12,734 nt of DNA from Dehalococcoidales bacterium (lineage in GTDB: Bacteria > Chloroflexota > Dehalococcoidia > Dehalococcoidales > Fen-1064). Numbering within the stretch: the stretch's first letter is position 1; every line of letters begins with the position of its first letter. The notes under the pieces are model-generated. The model searched no databases. It saw only the letters and a program-made list of their open reading frames with translations, and was not told the DNA's origin. Positions 1 to 6,096 of the stretch are shown here, in pieces. The stretch lies in NCBI GenBank assembly GCA_028712845.1, contig JAQTPO010000046.1, positions 1 through 12,734 of the forward strand. Direction: 5' to 3'. Both the position numbers and the translations under genes were made by a program.

Positions 1-114
1 TCATTCCGACACCGTGATGCCGCAATGTCATTCCCGCGCAGGCGGGAATCCAGAGTTAATTCGTTAGGTGAAGATACTTCACTTACATGTCATTCCCGCG
101 AAGCCTGCCCCATA

Positions 115-222
115 TTTGTCATTCTGAGGTCGATTCGACCGAATGAATCTGGGGGAGTGGCAGGACGAAAGATAACCCCCACTCGCCCCCAAGACCCTTC
201 GTTGCACTCAGGGTGACAAAGA
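115..222. repeat. Type A palindromic element, copy 1
   Basis: The left end TTTGTCATTCTGAG (115-128) and the right end, CTCAGGGTGACAAA read 5'->3' (207-220), are imperfect inverted repeats that differ mainly at two positions where G-U pairing is possible. Inside them, TGGGGGAGTGG and CCACTCGCCCCCA pair as an inner stem. The last 31 bases (192-222) recur exactly in copy 2 at 328-358. The layout is that of a non-autonomous palindromic repeat (REP/MITE-like). No transposase is present. Confidence 0.75.
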
Positions 223-252
223 CAAGGGACTCTAGTAGGACAAGAGTAAGGG

Positions 253-358
253 TGTCATTCTGAATGAGTGTAACGACTGAATGAATCTCGGTGAGGGGCA
301 GGGCTAAAGACGACCCCCTTTACCTCCAGACCCTTCGTTGCACTCAGGGTGACAAAGA
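253..358. repeat. Type A palindromic element, copy 2
   Basis: The plan is the same as in the copy at 115-222. The left arm TGTCATTCTGAATGAGTG pairs imperfectly with the right arm ending CACTCAGGGTGACAAA; GAGTGTAACGA on the left faces TCGTTGCACTC on the right. The right-hand 31 bases are identical to copy 1, while the middle is diverged. This fits separate members of one dispersed family better than a fresh tandem duplication. Confidence 0.75.
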
Positions 359-375
359 AAAATAGTGACGCATTG

Positions 376-405
376 TTTGTCATTCTGAGCGAAGCGAATG
401 AATCC
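376..405. repeat. Type A left arm directly upstream of GIY-YIG gene 1
   Basis: TTTGTCATTCTGAGCGAAGC and the following bases match the left arm of the type A elements, but the right arm is absent. The GIY-YIG gene begins 24 bases downstream. A second left arm in the same orientation lies at 726-750 and overlaps the gene's 3' end. Confidence 0.65.
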
Positions 406-429
406 GTGGGAGGAGCGGAGAAAAGATAC

Positions 430-747
430 ATGCGCGATTACTACGTTTACATCATGTCTAACCATTCGAGAACGCTCTACATCGGCGTGACCAATAATCT
501 TCCACGCCGTGTATCCGAACATAAGGCTAAACTGGTCGATGGTTTTACGAAACGTTATAACTTAAACCGCCTAGTCTATTACGAAAACACTAATTACATA
601 GCGACAGCAATCGAAAGAGAAAAGGAAATCAAGGGTTGGGTGAGAAGGAAAAAGGTTGCTCTCATCCATTCCTTTAACCCAGCATGGGAAGATTTAAGCC
701 TGGAATTTATGGAATCCCCACCCGATTGTCATTCTGAAGGAGCATAG
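430..747 (+). CDS. GIY-YIG endonuclease-like single-domain protein, copy 1
   Basis: This encodes about 105 residues forming one GIY-YIG domain of the small YhbQ/UPF0213-like kind. The first half-motif is degenerate (YYVYIM in place of GIY). The second is clear (LYIGVTNNLPRR), with the usual arginine and a downstream glutamate in EREKEIKGW. I chose ATG 430 because GGAG lies 9 bases upstream and homologous sequence starts there. An in-frame ATG at 349 would add residues translated from the type A repeat. The C-terminal residues (after about SLEF) also come from a type A left arm at 726-750, so the stop lies in repeat DNA. Proteins of this fold are metal-dependent nucleases; no substrate can be assigned here. 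The gene is isolated among repeats and has a distant paralogue at 11131-11448. Confidence 0.8.
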   Translation: MRDYYVYIMSNHSRTLYIGVTNNLPRRVSEHKAKLVDGFTKRYNLNRLVYYENTNYIATAIEREKEIKGWVRRKKVALIHSFNPAWEDLSLEFMESPPDCHSEGA

Positions 748-750
748 CGA
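726..750. repeat. Type A left arm overlapping the 3' end of GIY-YIG gene 1
   Basis: TTGTCATTCTGAAGGAGCAT and the next few bases match the start of the type A left arm and run in the same direction as the copy at 376-405. The two direct copies bracket the gene, and this one supplies its last codons and stop. Confidence 0.55.
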
Positions 751-757
751 AAAATAC

Positions 758-820
758 GATGCCGCAATGTCATTCCCGCGAAGCCTGCCCCATGCTCGAT
801 ACGGGGGCGGGAATCCATAA
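758..820. repeat. Type C palindromic element (CATTCCCGCG family)
   Basis: The outer arms ATTCCCGC (772-779) and GCGGGAAT (807-814) form an 8-bp stem around a GC-rich interior (GCCCC facing GGGG). Bases 758-780 equal 16-38, and 767-793 equal 87-113. No U-tract follows, so this is a repeat and not a terminator. Bases 821-855, just after it, hold a small AGGCG/CGCCT hairpin and nothing else I recognise. Confidence 0.7.
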
Positions 821-856
821 AACGAGGCGGGCGACAGGCGAGACGCCTACTCAATA

Positions 857-960
857 TTGTCATTGCGGGGAATGAAATGACGAAGCAATCTCCGGGCGGG
901 GGAGGCACCTCACCACACTGTCATTGCCGCGCCCCGACAATCGGGGCTCGCAATGACAGT
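857..960. repeat. Type B palindromic element with long hairpin upstream of the ilv promoter
   Basis: The element starts with the type B left arm (TTGTCATTGCGGGGAATGAA) and ends in a strong nested hairpin. CTGTCATTGC (918-927) pairs perfectly with GCAATGACAG (950-959), and GCCCCGA (931-937) pairs with TCGGGGC (941-947) inside it. Relatives lie at 11018-11127 and 11458-11555. It ends 11 bases before the -35 box of the operon promoter. It could separate upstream transcription from the operon, but no U-run supports a terminator call. Confidence 0.75.
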
Positions 961-970
961 GTAAAAAAAT

Positions 971-999
971 TTGACAACAATCTTGAATTATGTTATCTT
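971..999 (+). promoter_or_regulatory. Housekeeping-type promoter of the ilv-leu operon
   Basis: TTGACA (971-976) is a consensus -35 box. A 17-base spacer leads to TATCTT (994-999), preceded by the extended -10 dinucleotide TG at 991-992. The expected transcription start is near 1005-1007, two to four bases ahead of the leader-peptide ATG. No other promoter this good was found upstream of ilvD. Confidence 0.85.
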
Positions 1000-1008
1000 A
1001 ACTCTATT

Positions 1009-1062
1009 ATGAATATTCTAACGTTCTCTCTCGTACTTATTGTTACATACTCAAGCCAGTGA
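1009..1062 (+). CDS. Branched-chain amino acid leader peptide (attenuator peptide)
   Basis: This is a 17-residue ORF, MNILTFSLVLIVTYSSQ, ending in TGA. Seven of its 17 residues are Leu, Ile or Val, and five are consecutive (codons CTC GTA CTT ATT GTT, 1030-1044). It lies between the promoter and a hairpin plus T-run, directly ahead of a branched-chain amino acid operon. That is the arrangement of the classical ilv/leu leader peptides, where ribosome stalling at scarce charged tRNAs selects the antiterminator fold. There is no Shine-Dalgarno sequence. The predicted RNA start is only a few bases before the ATG, so I infer leaderless or near-leaderless initiation. The peptide itself probably has no function once made. 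The same frame stays open upstream to 877, but that part is repeat DNA. Confidence 0.85.
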   Translation: MNILTFSLVLIVTYSSQ

Positions 1063-1091
1063 GTGGGCTCGTCTCCACACATCGGAGCGCC
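1063..1091 (+). promoter_or_regulatory. Candidate antiterminator / pause region of the attenuator
   Basis: Starting directly after the leader stop codon, GGGCTC (1065-1070) can pair with GAGCGCC (1085-1091, one bulged G). That would capture the 5' arm of the terminator stem (1089-1095). Competing folds include GTGG/CCAC (1063-1066 with 1075-1078) and CGTCTCC/GGAGCG (1070-1076 with 1084-1089). A ribosome stopped at the TGA would cover the 5' strand of the first pairing, whereas a ribosome stalled at the Leu/Val/Ile run would leave it free. The pairings were found by eye, without energy calculation. Confidence 0.5.
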
Positions 1092-1114
1092 GTCCACAGG
1101 ACGGCTTTTTTTTT
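1089..1114 (+). terminator. Attenuator terminator (intrinsic)
   Basis: GCCGTCC (1089-1095) and GGACGGC (1099-1105) form a perfect 7-bp GC-rich stem with the 3-base loop ACA, followed at once by nine T's (1106-1114). It sits 27 bases after the leader peptide stop and 27 bases before ilvD. It therefore ends transcripts within the leader unless an alternative fold prevents it. Confidence 0.9.
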
Positions 1115-1141
1115 ACTTAACGACTTCAAAGGGGAAATTAT

Positions 1142-2809
1142 ATGAGAAGCGATGCGATAAAAAAAGGAGTAGAACGTGCCGGTCACCGGGCTTTGCTCCA
1201 CGCTGTCGGCGTTAGCCGGGCAGATATGAACAAGCCGTTTATCGGCATTGTTAATAGCTACAATGAGATTGTCCCCGGACATATGCATCTGGACAGTATT
1301 GCCCGGGCAGTCAAAGAAGGCGTTTATCAGGGCGGCGGTGTGCCGTTCGAAGTGAATACGATTGCAGTCTGCGACGGTATTGCAATGAACCACGCCGGCA
1401 TGAAATACAGCCTGCCCAGCCGGGAACTGATTGCCGATTCCGTCGAGGTGGTGGTGGAAGCCCACGCTTTCGATGCGCTGGTCTTCATCCCGAACTGCGA
1501 TAAAATCATCCCCGGAATGCTGATGGCGGCGGTCAGACTGAACCTGCCTGCTATCTTTATCAGCGGCGGCCCCATGATGACAGGACATATAAACGTGGAT
1601 GGCAAATCTAAAGCTATCGATTTAATCTCCGTTTTTGAAGCGGTCGGTAAAGTCACCAGCAAAAAAATGACCGAAACGGAACTGGCAGAAATGGAAGAAC
1701 TGGCTTGTCCGGGTTGTGGCAGTTGCGCCGGTATGTTCACGGCGAATACGATGAACTGCCTGATGGAAGCACTGGGCATGGCTTTACCAGGGAACGGCAC
1801 CATTCCTGCGCAAGATTCCAGACGAATCCACCTGGCACGGAAAGCCGGCGCCCAGATAATCGAAGTCCTGGCAAAAAAAATCCGGCCACGTGATATCATC
1901 AATAAAAAATCACTGGAAAATGCCTTCACCGTAGATATGGCGCTCGGCGGGAGCACCAATACTGTCCTGCACCTGCCGGCAATTGCCAGTGAAGCCGGGA
2001 TTAGCTTCCCGTTACAACAAATAAATGAAATCAGCCGCCGGACACCCTACATCAGCAAACTCAGTCCAAACGGTGAAAATCATATTGAAGACCTCGACCG
2101 CGCCGGCGGTATCCCGGCAGTGATGCAGGAGGTTAAAAAACTTTTGCACGCGGAATCTATAACCGTCACAGGTAAATCGGTCGGTGAAAATATTGCCGGT
2201 GCCCGTGTTCTCGACCGTGAGGTTATCCGCACGAAAGCTAAAGCTCACTCGAAGACCGGTGGGCTGGCGATTCTTTTCGGCAATCTGGCGCCAGATGGCG
2301 CTGTGGTCAAGAAAGGCGCTGTATCTCCGGATATGCTCAAGCATAAAGGACCTGCCCGGGTTTTTGATTCTGAAGAAGCCGCTACAACCGCTATCATGAA
2401 GGGGACAATCAAACCGGGTGATGTGTTGGTTATCCGTTATGAAGGTCCGAAAGGCGGTCCGGGAATGCGGGAAATGCTCACGCCGACATCACTGCTGGGC
2501 GGGATGGGACTGGCAGAGACCGTTGCGCTCATCACGGACGGGCGGTTCTCCGGCGGTTCACGCGGTGCTGCCATCGGACACCTTTCACCGGAAGCGGCGA
2601 GCGGCGGACCGATTGCCGCACTGAAAGACGGCGATATTATCGATATCGATATACCTGCATGTAAACTTGAGGTAGAATTGACCGATAAAGAAATCGCCCG
2701 GCGGATGTCAAAGGTTAAGAAATTTGAACCGCGTATTAAGACAGGCTATCTCAGTCGTTATATTGAAAAGGTCGGCTCAGCCAGCACCGGCGCAATTTTT
2801 ACTAAATAG
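1142..2809 (+). CDS. ilvD: Dihydroxyacid dehydratase
   Basis: This 555-residue enzyme, of normal family length, dehydrates 2,3-dihydroxy-3-methyl-butanoate or -pentanoate to the 2-keto acids that precede valine, leucine and isoleucine. Recognisable motifs are [11 protein letters not shown] (Cys119 with the metal-binding Asp/Lys), [15 protein letters not shown] (189-203, cluster Cys192), [12 protein letters not shown], and near the C-terminus [16 protein letters not shown] with the serine thought to act as base. Where [2Fe-2S] plant-type enzymes carry an extra cysteine in a PCN motif, this protein has VPGHMHL (44-50). It resembles E. coli IlvD and probably holds an oxygen-labile [4Fe-4S] cluster. 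SD AAAGGGGA lies 6 bases before the ATG. It is the first structural gene after the attenuator, and ilvB follows 15 bases after its stop. Confidence 0.97.
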   Translation: MRSDAIKKGVERAGHRALLHAVGVSRADMNKPFIGIVNSYNEIVPGHMHLDSIARAVKEGVYQGGGVPFEVNTIAVCDGIAMNHAGMKYSLPSRELIADSVEVVVEAHAFDALVFIPNCDKIIPGMLMAAVRLNLPAIFISGGPMMTGHINVDGKSKAIDLISVFEAVGKVTSKKMTETELAEMEELACPGCGSCAGMFTANTMNCLMEALGMALPGNGTIPAQDSRRIHLARKAGAQIIEVLAKKIRPRDIINKKSLENAFTVDMALGGSTNTVLHLPAIASEAGISFPLQQINEISRRTPYISKLSPNGENHIEDLDRAGGIPAVMQEVKKLLHAESITVTGKSVGENIAGARVLDREVIRTKAKAHSKTGGLAILFGNLAPDGAVVKKGAVSPDMLKHKGPARVFDSEEAATTAIMKGTIKPGDVLVIRYEGPKGGPGMREMLTPTSLLGGMGLAETVALITDGRFSGGSRGAAIGHLSPEAASGGPIAALKDGDIIDIDIPACKLEVELTDKEIARRMSKVKKFEPRIKTGYLSRYIEKVGSASTGAIFTK

Positions 2810-2824
2810 AAGGGGCTTACGACA

Positions 2825-4534
2825 ATGAAGATGACGGGCGGACAGATTCTACTCGATGGATTAGTCAAAGAGGGAGTGGATGTCGTTTTTGGCATCCTGG
2901 GCGGTGCCATTTTGCCTCTTTATGATACGCTGCCGCAATTTCCGCAAATCCATCACGTCCTGGTAAGACACGAACAGTGTGCGGCGCATGCGGCTGAAGG
3001 CTATGCACGTGCGTCAGGCAAGGTGGGCGTTTGTTTTGCTACTTCGGGACCGGGCGCAACGAATCTGGTTACCGGCATTGCCAATGCCTATCTCGATTCA
3101 TCGCCGGTAGTAGCCATTACCGGTCAGGTAGCCCGCCGTTTTATCGGTAAGGATGCCTTTCAGGAAATAGATATCACCGGCATCACCCTGCCTATCACCA
3201 AGCATAACTATCTGGTCACTGATGCGGCATCGCTGGCAAAAACAGTGAAGGAAGCTTTTTACATCGCACGGACGGGCAGGCCCGGCCCCGTGCTCATCGA
3301 TATTCCTAAAGATGTGTTTACTGAAGTGGTGGAACATCATGCTCCGGGTAAAATAGAGTTGTCCAGCTACAAAGCGACCCTCAAAGGGCATCCGGCGCAG
3401 ATACAAAAAGCCGCGGCTATGATTAACACCGCACAGAAACCGCTCATTATCGCCGGCAGAGGTGTGATTATCTCCGGGGCATTCACCGAGCTGAAAGAAC
3501 TGGCGGAGAAAGCCCAGATACCCGTAGCGACGACACTGCTGGGACTCGGCTCTTTCCCTGAATCGCATGTGTTGTCTTACCGCTGGCTGGGGATGCACGG
3601 CATGGCATATACCAATTTGGCAGTAAATAACGCCGATGTCATTATTGCTGTCGGCATGAGGTTCGATGACCGCGCCACTTCCGAAGTAAATACTTTTGCG
3701 CCCAATGCTAAAATAATTCACATCGATATCGACCCTGCGGAAATCGGGAAAAATGTGACCGTAGATGTGCCGATTGTGGGAGATGCCAAGGCAGTGTTGG
3801 CGCCGTTGAACAAATTAATTCAGGCGACACAACACGGGGAATGGCTCCAGCAACTTGATATCTGGCGGCGGGAACATCCGTCCACCGATATCAGGGATAG
3901 TTCCTCCGTTTTACCGCAATACGTAATTCATCAGATTTATGAAGCAACCAGGGGTGAAGCAACCGTGGTCACCGGTGTAGGACAACACCAGATGTGGGCA
4001 GCGCAACACTACATCTTCAATCGACCCAATAGCTTTATTTCATCCGGTGGGTTGGGAACGATGGGGTTTGGTTTGCCGGCTTCGGTGGGCGTCAACATGG
4101 CACGACGCGATGTTCAGGTATGGTGTATCGACGGTGACGGCAGTTTCCAGATGACCCTGCACGAATTAGCTACTATTGTTCAGGAGAAACTGGCAGTAAA
4201 GATAGCCGTTTTTAACAACGGTTTCCTGGGGCTGCCCAGACAATGGCAGGAATTACTTTACGAAAAACGCTTCGTCGCCTCTCCGCTGCTTGGCCCGGAT
4301 TACGTGAAACTGGCAGAAGCCTATGGTATTCCCGGCATCAGGGTCAGACGGAAAGAAGAGGTAATTCCGGCTATTGAAAAGGCAATAGCCTATGACGGCC
4401 CGTTCCTGATAGACTTCGGGATTGAACCTGAGGAAAATGTCTATCCGTTCGTGCCGCCCGGAGCCTCGTTGGAAGAGTTCCTGGAGGTACCTAAAAAGGA
4501 GGAAGCATTATGGCAACGACAAAGCACACGCTAG
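2825..4534 (+). CDS. ilvB: Acetohydroxyacid synthase (acetolactate synthase) large subunit
   Basis: This 569-residue ThDP enzyme condenses pyruvate with pyruvate or 2-ketobutyrate, the first common step of valine/leucine and isoleucine synthesis. The N-terminal pyrimidine-binding domain contains the catalytic Glu50 (RHEQCAAHAAEGYARA) and SGPGATN. A central FAD-type domain spans about 190-330. The C-terminal ThDP domain has GDGSF (437-441) with the paired asparagines NN at 464-465, and QWQ (473-475), whose Trp influences 2-ketobutyrate preference. The segment before it reads GLPRQWQ, where most homologues have GMVRQWQ. The SD is AGGGG, 10 bases before the ATG. The 3' end overlaps ilvN by 25 bases, and the last residues (ALWQRQSTR) are encoded in that overlap. 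This indicates coupled translation of the two subunits. Confidence 0.97.
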   Translation: MKMTGGQILLDGLVKEGVDVVFGILGGAILPLYDTLPQFPQIHHVLVRHEQCAAHAAEGYARASGKVGVCFATSGPGATNLVTGIANAYLDSSPVVAITGQVARRFIGKDAFQEIDITGITLPITKHNYLVTDAASLAKTVKEAFYIARTGRPGPVLIDIPKDVFTEVVEHHAPGKIELSSYKATLKGHPAQIQKAAAMINTAQKPLIIAGRGVIISGAFTELKELAEKAQIPVATTLLGLGSFPESHVLSYRWLGMHGMAYTNLAVNNADVIIAVGMRFDDRATSEVNTFAPNAKIIHIDIDPAEIGKNVTVDVPIVGDAKAVLAPLNKLIQATQHGEWLQQLDIWRREHPSTDIRDSSSVLPQYVIHQIYEATRGEATVVTGVGQHQMWAAQHYIFNRPNSFISSGGLGTMGFGLPASVGVNMARRDVQVWCIDGDGSFQMTLHELATIVQEKLAVKIAVFNNGFLGLPRQWQELLYEKRFVASPLLGPDYVKLAEAYGIPGIRVRRKEEVIPAIEKAIAYDGPFLIDFGIEPEENVYPFVPPGASLEEFLEVPKKEEALWQRQSTR

Positions 4535-5064
4535 TCGCTCTGGTGGATGATAAACCCGGGGTTCTGAATCGGGTGGCTAGCCTCTTCCGGAGGCGTGGTT
4601 TTAACATCGATAGTATTACGGTAGGGCAGAGTGAAACACCTGGCGTATCACGTATGACTATCGTCGTTGATGGGACAAGCACATCGGTAGAACAGGTCAG
4701 AAAACAACTCGATAAGTTAATCGAGACGGTTAAGGTTACCGATATCACAGGAGATGATATCGTAGTCCGGGAACTGGCACTCTTCAAGGTGAAGACGACT
4801 TCAACAAACCGAAGCGAGATTATCCAGCTTGTGGACATCTTCCGCGCAAATATCGTGGACGTTTCGACAGATTCACTGACCGTGGAAGTAACCGGGGACG
4901 AGGATAAACTAAGCTCCCTGCTGAAGTTACTGTCAACTTTCGGCATTAAGGAAGTATGCCGGACAGGTCGCATCGCAATGACACGCGGCGGTATTAATGG
5001 AACGGCTCACCGGACACCAAGACAATTTGAATCACCGGAAGACAAATTGAAACCTTCGGCTTAG
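4510..5064 (+). CDS. ilvN: Acetohydroxyacid synthase regulatory (small) subunit
   Basis: This 184-residue protein is the regulatory partner of IlvB, conferring full activity and valine feedback inhibition in this family. An N-terminal ACT domain (about 5-78) begins HTLVALVDDKPGVLNRVASL and continues FRRRGFNIDSITVG, as in typical IlvN/IlvH. The second conserved domain (about 85-162) contains ELALFKVKT, ANIVDVSTDSLTVEVTG and the closing GRIAMTRG. A short charged tail follows. SD AAGGAGG (4496-4502) lies within the end of ilvB, 7 bases from the ATG, so the gene has its own strong ribosome site despite the 25-base overlap. Confidence 0.96.
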   Translation: MATTKHTLVALVDDKPGVLNRVASLFRRRGFNIDSITVGQSETPGVSRMTIVVDGTSTSVEQVRKQLDKLIETVKVTDITGDDIVVRELALFKVKTTSTNRSEIIQLVDIFRANIVDVSTDSLTVEVTGDEDKLSSLLKLLSTFGIKEVCRTGRIAMTRGGINGTAHRTPRQFESPEDKLKPSA

Positions 5065-5079
5065 TTCAGGTAAAATCGG

Positions 5080-5106
5080 TTGATTTTAATCGGTTTGTGC
5101 GATAAT
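5080..5106 (+). promoter_or_regulatory. Possible weak internal promoter before the stress protein gene
   Basis: TTGATT (5080-5085) and GATAAT (5101-5106), with an extended TG at 5098-5099, lie in the 72-base gap between ilvN and the next gene. The 15-base spacer is short, so this is a candidate only. If real, it would let the stress protein and downstream genes escape the attenuator. Confidence 0.3.
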
Positions 5107-5136
5107 GTATTAGCAGACTGGATAAAGGAGACGCAA

Positions 5137-6072
5137 ATGTATAAGAAAATACTGGTCGTTCTTGATGGCTCACAGCTTGCTGAAGTCGTGTTTCCCTATG
5201 CCAAAGAATTTGCTGGCAGGCTCGGACTGGATGTAGTGCTTCTCCATGTTTACCAGCCGGAAAGGAAAGAATTTGCTCCGATGTATCAGACTTATATCTC
5301 GAAAGCCGTAGAGACAATTCAAACTATGGCACGAGAGGTACAAATTAATCTGACCGGTCAGACCAGTACGAAACTGGTTAATGTCCGGGGAGAGCTGGTA
5401 ATGGGTTACCACGCGGATGAAATCATCCGTTATGCTGAGGAGAATAACATCGATTTTATTCTCATGGCAAACCACGGTCGTTCTGGAATTAAACAATGGA
5501 GTCTGGGTGGTGTGGCAGATAAGGTTTTACGCGCTTCTAAAATACCGGTTTGGGTTGTTCACGCCGGTATCCCTGATGCCATACCTTACGATAGATGGCC
5601 CAGCCGGACAATACTGGTGCCTTTAAATGGGTCTAATGTATCTGAGACAGTATTACCGCATGCCATAGAAATTGCCAGACACAAAGGTCCGGTACCTTTA
5701 GATGTAGTTCTTTTAGAGGTCTGTGAACCGCCTACCCCACCGACTTATTATTCGCCGGAACTCACCGGCGTACCTCTTAATTGGGGTAAATTTATGGAAG
5801 AAGAGACCGCGAGAAAAAAACAAGCCGCTACTGAGTATCTCGTTAAAACAGCGGAACAATTCAAAACCGCAGGCATCGGTAATATAACTTCGGTAGTTCT
5901 TGTCGGCAAACCGGCTGATGAAATCATCAATTATGCAAATAAACACCCCTTTACCGTCGTCGTTATGGCAACTCACGGACGTTCCGGATTCAGCCGTCTG
6001 GTCTACGGCAGTGTCGCGGAGAGCGTTTTGTTTGGTATCACCAACCCGTTAGTGCTGATTAAACCACAATAA
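5137..6072 (+). CDS. Tandem-domain universal stress protein (UspA family)
   Basis: This 311-residue cytoplasmic protein has two UspA domains. Domain 1 (about 3-145) opens with YKKILVVLDGSQLAE and ends ANHGRSGIKQWSLGGVADKVL. Domain 2 (about 154-310) opens with RTILVPLNGSNVSETVLPHA and ends ATHGRSGFSRLVYGSVAESVL. The second signature fits the ATP-binding G-2x-G-9x-G(S/T) pattern except that Ala replaces the first Gly. The first signature also has GG in place of GS. I chose ATG 5137, not an in-frame ATG at 5080, because AAAGGAG lies 6 bases upstream and the domain starts there. The biochemical role is unknown. Its place between ilvN and ilvC, with ilvC following 24 bases after its stop, shows co-transcription with the pathway, but it is not a pathway enzyme. 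Confidence 0.93.
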   Translation: MYKKILVVLDGSQLAEVVFPYAKEFAGRLGLDVVLLHVYQPERKEFAPMYQTYISKAVETIQTMAREVQINLTGQTSTKLVNVRGELVMGYHADEIIRYAEENNIDFILMANHGRSGIKQWSLGGVADKVLRASKIPVWVVHAGIPDAIPYDRWPSRTILVPLNGSNVSETVLPHAIEIARHKGPVPLDVVLLEVCEPPTPPTYYSPELTGVPLNWGKFMEEETARKKQAATEYLVKTAEQFKTAGIGNITSVVLVGKPADEIINYANKHPFTVVVMATHGRSGFSRLVYGSVAESVLFGITNPLVLIKPQ

Positions 6073-6096
6073 AAAAATAGGATTAAGGAGAAAAAA

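Larger units (their letters stand above)
1..429. repeat. Repeat-packed intergenic region upstream of GIY-YIG gene 1
   Basis: I see no convincing gene in this stretch. It is a mosaic of short palindromic elements. A type C hairpin lies at 26-54 (arms ATTCCCGC at 30-37 and GCGGGAAT at 42-49, 4-base loop). A solitary type C left arm lies at 87-113 and matches 767-793 exactly (27 bases). Two full type A elements lie at 115-222 and 253-358, and a type A left arm at 376-405. Bases 16-38 recur exactly at 758-780. Open frames crossing this stretch are composed of repeat sequence and show no protein-like pattern. Confidence 0.8.

Noticed and set aside
25..216. Open frame on the + strand in the first 220 bases
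   Set aside because: It is composed of type C and type A repeat sequence and has no protein-like pattern or ribosome site.
918..959. Long perfect hairpin as an intrinsic terminator
   Set aside because: No T-run follows on either strand, and the arms match the dispersed type B repeat, so it is annotated as a repeat.
1..1000. CRISPR array in the repeat-rich region
   Set aside because: The repeats are palindromic, of several types and irregularly spaced, with no uniform spacers and no cas genes nearby.
877..1008. N-terminal extension of the leader peptide frame
   Set aside because: It is translated repeat DNA and lies upstream of the promoter; only the part from ATG 1009 is within the predicted transcript.
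1043..1588. Long minus-strand frame over the ilvD leader and 5' end
   Set aside because: It is antisense to the attenuator and a clear ilvD gene, with no family motifs; it is a shadow of the coding strand.
3098..3721. Long minus-strand frame inside ilvB
   Set aside because: It is a shadow of ilvB, with Cys/His/Arg-rich content typical of antisense frames and no supporting motif.
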